Positions 13,647 through 17,230 of a stretch of 17,230 nt of DNA are shown piece by piece. Numbering within the stretch: the stretch's first letter is position 1; each line of letters begins with the position of its first letter. The notes below the pieces were generated by a model. That model saw only the letters and a program-made list of their open reading frames with translations. It searched no databases and was not told the origin of the DNA. Source of the DNA: Solirubrobacterales bacterium 70-9 (GTDB lineage Bacteria; Actinomycetota; Thermoleophilia; Solirubrobacterales; 70-9); the NCBI GenBank assembly GCA_001898095.1, contig MKSH01000008.1, positions 1-17,230 on the forward strand. Reading direction: 5' to 3'. The position numbers and the translations under genes were made by a program.

Positions 13647-14288
13647 GTGCCGCGCAAGAGCGCCAAGGCGCGCCGCGAGGAACTCGCCGCCGGCGACCCG
13701 GTGATGGCAGACCTGATCGAGCGGCTCGGTCCGCTCGACTTCGCCACCCGGCTGCGGCGACGCAAAGAGGAGCGTCCCGCCGACGCCTTCGGCGCGCTGC
13801 TGCGCTCGATCGTCGGCCAGCAGATCTCGACCAAAGCAGCGCGGGCGATCTACCTGCGGACGCTCGACCTATACGACGGCCCGCCGACCCCAGAGGCGAC
13901 GCTGGAGCTGAGCGAGGCCGACCTGCGCGGCGCGGGCTTCTCCCGACGCAAGGTCGAGTACGTCCACGACCTCGCCGCCCGCGTGGTCGGCGGCGAGCTG
14001 GAACTGGACCGGATCGAAACCCTCGGCGACGAGGAGGTGATCGAGGAGATCTCCGCGGTGCGCGGGCTCGGCCGCTGGACGGCGGAGATCTTCCTGCTCT
14101 TCCACCTCGGCCGACCTGATGTCATTTCAGGAGGCGATCTGGGGATCCGCAGAGCGATCATGATCGAGGACGGCCTGGCGGCGATGCCGACGCCGAAAGA
14201 GGTCGAGAAGCGGGCCGAGCGCTGGCGCCCCAACCGCAGCCTCGCCAGTCTCTACCTCTGGGAGTCCCTGCACGCCGTGCCCGAGTAG
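13647..14288 (+). CDS. AlkA-like DNA-3-methyladenine glycosylase (HhH-GPD family)
   Basis: A 213-residue base-excision repair glycosylase, which flips out and removes alkylated purines. FGALLRSIVGQQISTKAA (48-65) is the typical first helix pair. The helix-hairpin-helix reads IEEISAVRGLGRWTAE (132-147), followed by PDVISGGDLGIRRA with the catalytic Asp164. It lacks the N-terminal beta domain of Escherichia coli AlkA and matches the shorter bacterial group. The GTG at 13647 begins 2 bases after the crotonase stop, so expression is probably coupled to that gene. A repair gene behind a metabolic one may be a positional accident. It carries no FeS-cluster cysteines, which argues against endonuclease III. 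The 101-bp gap after the stop separates it from the GGDEF gene. Confidence 0.9.
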   Translation: MPRKSAKARREELAAGDPVMADLIERLGPLDFATRLRRRKEERPADAFGALLRSIVGQQISTKAARAIYLRTLDLYDGPPTPEATLELSEADLRGAGFSRRKVEYVHDLAARVVGGELELDRIETLGDEEVIEEISAVRGLGRWTAEIFLLFHLGRPDVISGGDLGIRRAIMIEDGLAAMPTPKEVEKRAERWRPNRSLASLYLWESLHAVPE

Positions 14289-14389
14289 GCACGCCGGCTT
14301 ATCGCCTCGCCCACCGGGCACTGGCCCATCCGTCCGGCAAGTCCCCACCCAGCGTGAATGATCGGGGCCGCTTCGCCGAAGATAGGTAG

Positions 14390-15880
14390 ATGCGCCTTCG
14401 TTATTGGATCGGACTCGCCGCCGCGCTCGTGGTCGGGGCCGGCGCCGTGGTGGGTGCGATCCTCGCCTACAACCACGACGAAGGCGAATTCCACACCCGC
14501 CAGAAGGAAGAGGCGGTGCGGGCGGCGCGCCAGGCGCAGTCGGTCGGCGCCCTCTCGGTCGGCGAGCTGGCGGCCGCGGCGGCCTTCATCAAGGCCGACG
14601 ACAACAACCTCTCCAAGCACGAGTTCGCGGTGATCGGCCACTCGCTGGTCAACGAAAACGTCCTCCACGCGGCCGCCTTCATCGACGTCGTCACCCAGGC
14701 CGAACGGGCCAAATACGAACGCGAACAGGGCTTCCCGATCCTCGAACGCGGCGCCGACGGCGAAATGGTGAAAGCGAAGCGGCGGCCGATCTACTACCCG
14801 CTGACCTACACCGCCTCGCACGACGACCAGCTCACCCAACGGGCGCGCGGCTTCGACGTCGGCACCGACCCGTCCCGCGGCCCCTACCTGCGACGCGCCG
14901 CCGACGACGGCCGCGCCACCGCGACCGGGGTGATCCCGCTGCTGGTCGGCGGCGTCGGCATCAACGTCTACCGGGCCGTCTACCGCGACGGCGCCCCGAC
15001 CGCGACCGTCGGCGAGCGCCGCCGCGCGCTGGTCGGCTTCGCCGCGGGCAGCTTCCTGCTGAAGGACCTGGCCTCGGCCGCCGTCGGCACGCTGCCCCAG
15101 GACGTCACCGCCCAGCTGCAGATCGCCGACCATACGGTGGTAGGGCCGCAGGGGACGCTCGAAGACCCGGCCCAGGCGCGGATCCAGATCGCCGACCGCA
15201 CCTGGCTGCTGGTCGTCCACGATCCCGACCGCCCCGAGGTCAGCATCCCGATCCTCTTCGGCGCCGCCGGGATCGCGCTCGCCTTCGTGCTCGGTTCGCT
15301 GATCTGGGTCTGGAACCGGGAGGAGCGGATGCGGATGTTCCAGCGCGAGGCCGACGAAGACTCGCTCAGCGGCCTGCGGACGCGGCGGCGGTTCGAGGAA
15401 GAGGTGCGCGCGGCGATGGCCCGCTCGCGCCGCGAGGGCACCACCGGCGCGCTGTTGATGCTGGACCTGGACCGCTTCAAGGAGGTCAACGACACCTACG
15501 GCCATCCGGCCGGCGACCGGCTGATCAAGGAAGTCGCGGCGGTACTGCGGCGGCGCACCCGCGAGGGCGACGTGCTGGGGCGGCTGGGCGGCGACGAGTT
15601 CGCGGTGGCGCTGCCGACCTGCAGGCCGGAGGAGGCGAACGTGGTCGCCGAAGCCATAGTCGGGGCGATCCGCAACCACCGGCCGATCGAGGAAGAGACC
15701 GACGGGGTGACGGCGAGCGTCGGCATCGCCCTCTTCGGGCTCGACCCGCTGATGAGCTACGCGACGCTGGTCTCCGAGGCCGACACGGCGATGTACGCGG
15801 CCAAGGACGCGGGCGGCGACGGCTTCCGCGTCTTCCACCCGGAAGCGCTCGGGATCCACGCCGGCGGGCACCTGAACTAG
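14390..15880 (+). CDS. Membrane diguanylate cyclase with CHASE-like sensor and GGDEF domain
   Basis: A 496-residue protein. A first membrane helix (about 6-27) precedes a 260-residue extracytoplasmic part with CHASE-like blocks (FPILER near 115; YYPLTYTASHDD near 135; GFDVGTDPSRGPYLRRAADDG near 154-174). A second helix follows at about 286-308 and then a cytoplasmic GGDEF domain. Asp359/Asp361 lie in LDLDRFKEVND, and the active-site signature GGDEF is intact at 400-404. REGD (391-394), five residues upstream, is a complete RxxD inhibitory site. It should make cyclic di-GMP from two GTP, with product feedback, in response to an external ligand. No EAL domain is present. The ATG at 14390 follows a weak AGATAGGT. 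The stop overlaps that of the convergent GH3 gene. Confidence 0.92.
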   Translation: MRLRYWIGLAAALVVGAGAVVGAILAYNHDEGEFHTRQKEEAVRAARQAQSVGALSVGELAAAAAFIKADDNNLSKHEFAVIGHSLVNENVLHAAAFIDVVTQAERAKYEREQGFPILERGADGEMVKAKRRPIYYPLTYTASHDDQLTQRARGFDVGTDPSRGPYLRRAADDGRATATGVIPLLVGGVGINVYRAVYRDGAPTATVGERRRALVGFAAGSFLLKDLASAAVGTLPQDVTAQLQIADHTVVGPQGTLEDPAQARIQIADRTWLLVVHDPDRPEVSIPILFGAAGIALAFVLGSLIWVWNREERMRMFQREADEDSLSGLRTRRRFEEEVRAAMARSRREGTTGALLMLDLDRFKEVNDTYGHPAGDRLIKEVAAVLRRRTREGDVLGRLGGDEFAVALPTCRPEEANVVAEAIVGAIRNHRPIEEETDGVTASVGIALFGLDPLMSYATLVSEADTAMYAAKDAGGDGFRVFHPEALGIHAGGHLN

Positions 15881-17079
15881 CGGCCGAGTTCGGCGCGCAG
15901 GCGGAGGACGCGGCCGGCGGCGGCGAGGAACGGGGCGCGCTTCAGGCCGCCCTTGTGAAGTTGGGCGACCAGGGCCTCATGGCCCGCAAGGGCGCTGGGC
16001 AGGTCGTCGAAGAGCAGCAGGTCGTCGCCCGCGGCGGCGCCGTCCACCGCCGCTTCCCGCTGGCCGGCGAATTCGGCGACCGCGGTCGAGCCGAGGCTGT
16101 CGGTGATCGTCACCCCACGGAAGCCGAGCCGGCCGCGCAGTTCCCCGGTCACGATCTTGTGGCTGAAGGCGGCGGGGCGCGGGGACAGCGCCGGGTAGAT
16201 CGCCGTCGCCAGCATCACCAGGCGGCCCCCGGCGGCGATGTAGGCGCGGTACGGAGACATGTCGACGCTGCGGAGCTCGGCGCGGGAGAGGGTCAGGCTC
16301 TGGGCTTCGAAGTCGGTATTTTCGGTGGCGCTGCCGAGGCCGGGGAAGTGCTTCGCGGTCGCCGCGACGCCTTCCGCCTGGAGGCCGGCGGCGAACGGGA
16401 CCGCGGTCTTCGTCACCGCTGTGGCGGTGCCGCCGAAGGCGCGATCGGTGTCGGCGATCACCCCGCCGGGGCGACCGACGTCGAGGACCGGGGCGAGGTC
16501 GACGCTGACCCCGAGGCTCTTCAGGTTGGCGGCCGTGAGTCGCCCCTGCTCGCGCGAGTAGGCCGATCCTTCGCGGCTCATCGCCGCCGCCGAGGCTTCC
16601 GGCGGCCCGTCCACCCGCTTGACTTCGCCCCCCTCCTGGTCGGTCATCACCAGCAGCGGCAGGTGGGCGAGGCGGCGCGGGCGCGGGACCGCCTGGACTT
16701 CGTCGATCAGGGCGCGGCCGGCGGCCCGGGTCGGGAAGTCGGCTTCGAAGAGGACGACCCCGGCGACCTTGCCCTTGGCAATCGCTTCGTGCAGTTCCGG
16801 GGTGAGGCCGGTGCCGTCGATCGAGACGACGATCCGCTCGCCCGCGAGTTCGCCGGGGCGCAGGGTTTCGGCCAGGGTCGGCTGCGGTTCTTCGGTCGTC
16901 GAGGAGCCGCCGGTAGAGCCGTCGCCGCCCGATCCGGAGCCGTTCGAGGAGCCCGTACCGCCCGCTCCAGAGCCACCTGAGCCGCTCCCGACCACCGCGC
17001 CGACCGCGAAGCCCGCCGCGGCCAGGCCCGCGAGCACGGTCAGGGTGAGTCGCCGGCGCCGCGCCCTCGCCCTCTCCAT
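15877..17079 (-). CDS. Exported glycoside hydrolase family 3 protein (beta-N-acetylhexosaminidase-like)
   Basis: A 400-residue protein from the ATG at 17079; an earlier in-frame start would add 26 residues but would place the promoter inside the gene. An Arg-rich start and hydrophobic segment (10-30) form a signal or anchor, followed by a Gly/Ser-rich linker to about residue 62. The catalytic barrel shows LLVMTDQEGGEVKRV (142-156), VDLAPVLDV (193-201), AKHFPGLGSATENTD (242-256) and GVTITDSLG (322-330), whose Asp327 is the expected nucleophile. The NagZ-type Asp-Ser-His acid/base loop is not obvious: TDFEAQSL stands there. It likely trims peptidoglycan fragments or another N-acetylglucosamine polymer outside the cell. 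It is convergent with the cyclase gene, with a shared CTAG at the stops. Confidence 0.88.
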   Translation of the reverse strand: MERARARRRRLTLTVLAGLAAAGFAVGAVVGSGSGGSGAGGTGSSNGSGSGGDGSTGGSSTTEEPQPTLAETLRPGELAGERIVVSIDGTGLTPELHEAIAKGKVAGVVLFEADFPTRAAGRALIDEVQAVPRPRRLAHLPLLVMTDQEGGEVKRVDGPPEASAAAMSREGSAYSREQGRLTAANLKSLGVSVDLAPVLDVGRPGGVIADTDRAFGGTATAVTKTAVPFAAGLQAEGVAATAKHFPGLGSATENTDFEAQSLTLSRAELRSVDMSPYRAYIAAGGRLVMLATAIYPALSPRPAAFSHKIVTGELRGRLGFRGVTITDSLGSTAVAEFAGQREAAVDGAAAGDDLLLFDDLPSALAGHEALVAQLHKGGLKRAPFLAAAGRVLRLRAELGR

Positions 17080-17086
17080 GCCGCCG

Positions 17087-17114
17087 ATGCTACAAACGGG
17101 TGGATTTTCGCCAA
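17087..17114 (-). promoter_or_regulatory. Probable leaderless promoter of the GH3 gene
   Basis: Read on the minus strand, TTGGCG (17109-17114) and TAGCAT (17087-17092) are separated by 16 bases, a good sigma-70/HrdB-type pair. The -10 ends 7 bases before the ATG at 17079, and no Shine-Dalgarno is present, so the mRNA is probably leaderless. Confidence 0.5.
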
Positions 17115-17196
17115 CCCGAACCCCCCGACCGGAGTGCACGTATCCGCGCGGCGTCATAGCCTTGGGTGGGTCCGGAACCGCAGGAAAAGGAGCGCC

Positions 17197-17230
17197 ATGC
17201 CCTCTCTGATCACCCCCGAGGAAGCCCTCG
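17197..17230 (+). CDS. Start of an unidentified gene (cut by window edge)
   Basis: An ATG at 17197 opens a frame running off the right edge: MPSLITPEEAL. A strong AAAAGGAG (about 17185-17192) lies five bases upstream, which makes the start convincing. Eleven residues are too few to assign a family. It is divergent from the GH3 gene, with a 117-bp gap that holds both promoters. Confidence 0.6.
   Translation, partial: MPSLITPEEAL

Noticed and set aside
14404..16980. Very long open frame (858 codons) on the plus strand across two genes
   Set aside because: It is Arg/Gly/Ala-rich with no domain motif and runs out of phase with the GGDEF cyclase and antisense to the GH3 gene, both of which have clear signatures. 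Long shadow frames are expected at this GC content.
1..17230. CRISPR array, tRNA, rRNA or integrase
   Set aside because: I saw no regularly spaced repeat-spacer array, no cloverleaf-like or ribosomal sequence, and no recombinase motifs anywhere in the window.

Overview
The window comes from a very GC-rich bacterial chromosome and looks actinobacterial. It codes for a Ddn-type deazaflavin (F420) oxidoreductase, a GAP-family membrane protein, a secreted protein with RTX-type repeats and many lipid/CoA genes. GTG starts are common and several starts lack a Shine-Dalgarno. A deep-branching group such as Thermoleophilia/Solirubrobacterales is my guess from gene style, not something the sequence proves.

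Layout. 1-506: a secreted calcium-binding repeat protein on the minus strand, cut by the left edge. 660-3329: two paralogous acyl-CoA dehydrogenases with a 65-residue coiled-coil/membrane protein on the opposite strand between them. 3390-5891: an 833-residue SF2 helicase fused to a PD-(D/E)XK-like nuclease, visibly less GC-rich than its neighbours and the best candidate for a transferred (possibly defence) gene. 6080-7273: SixA-type phosphatase and a GAP-family membrane protein, convergent. 7433-8765: an SDR and a Ddn-like protein in one operon. 8766-9200: a 435-bp convergent intergenic region packed with long hairpins. 9201-11016: a second SDR and, divergently, a metallo-beta-lactamase-fold hydrolase. 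10961-12530: PlsC-type acyltransferase and GT2 glycosyltransferase on the minus strand. 12573-14288: biotinyl-domain protein, crotonase-family protein and AlkA-like DNA glycosylase on the plus strand. 14390-15880: CHASE-like/GGDEF diguanylate cyclase. 15877-17079: secreted or anchored GH3 glycosidase, convergent. 17197-17230: the first codons of another gene.

How the genes fit together. The common theme is acyl-CoA and lipid metabolism: two dehydrogenases, an enoyl-CoA hydratase-like protein, two SDRs that could serve beta-oxidation or related reductions, an acyltransferase, and a biotin carrier that needs a carboxylase not seen here. They lie in several short transcription units, not one operon.

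The two most unusual items are the helicase-nuclease fusion, with a tandem 9-bp repeat in its upstream region, and a pair of long perfect hairpins at 8835-8894 and 9116-9171. Each hairpin follows the 3' end of one of two convergent genes. Their 12-nt loops are identical when read in the sense of the preceding gene, while their stems differ but stay fully paired.
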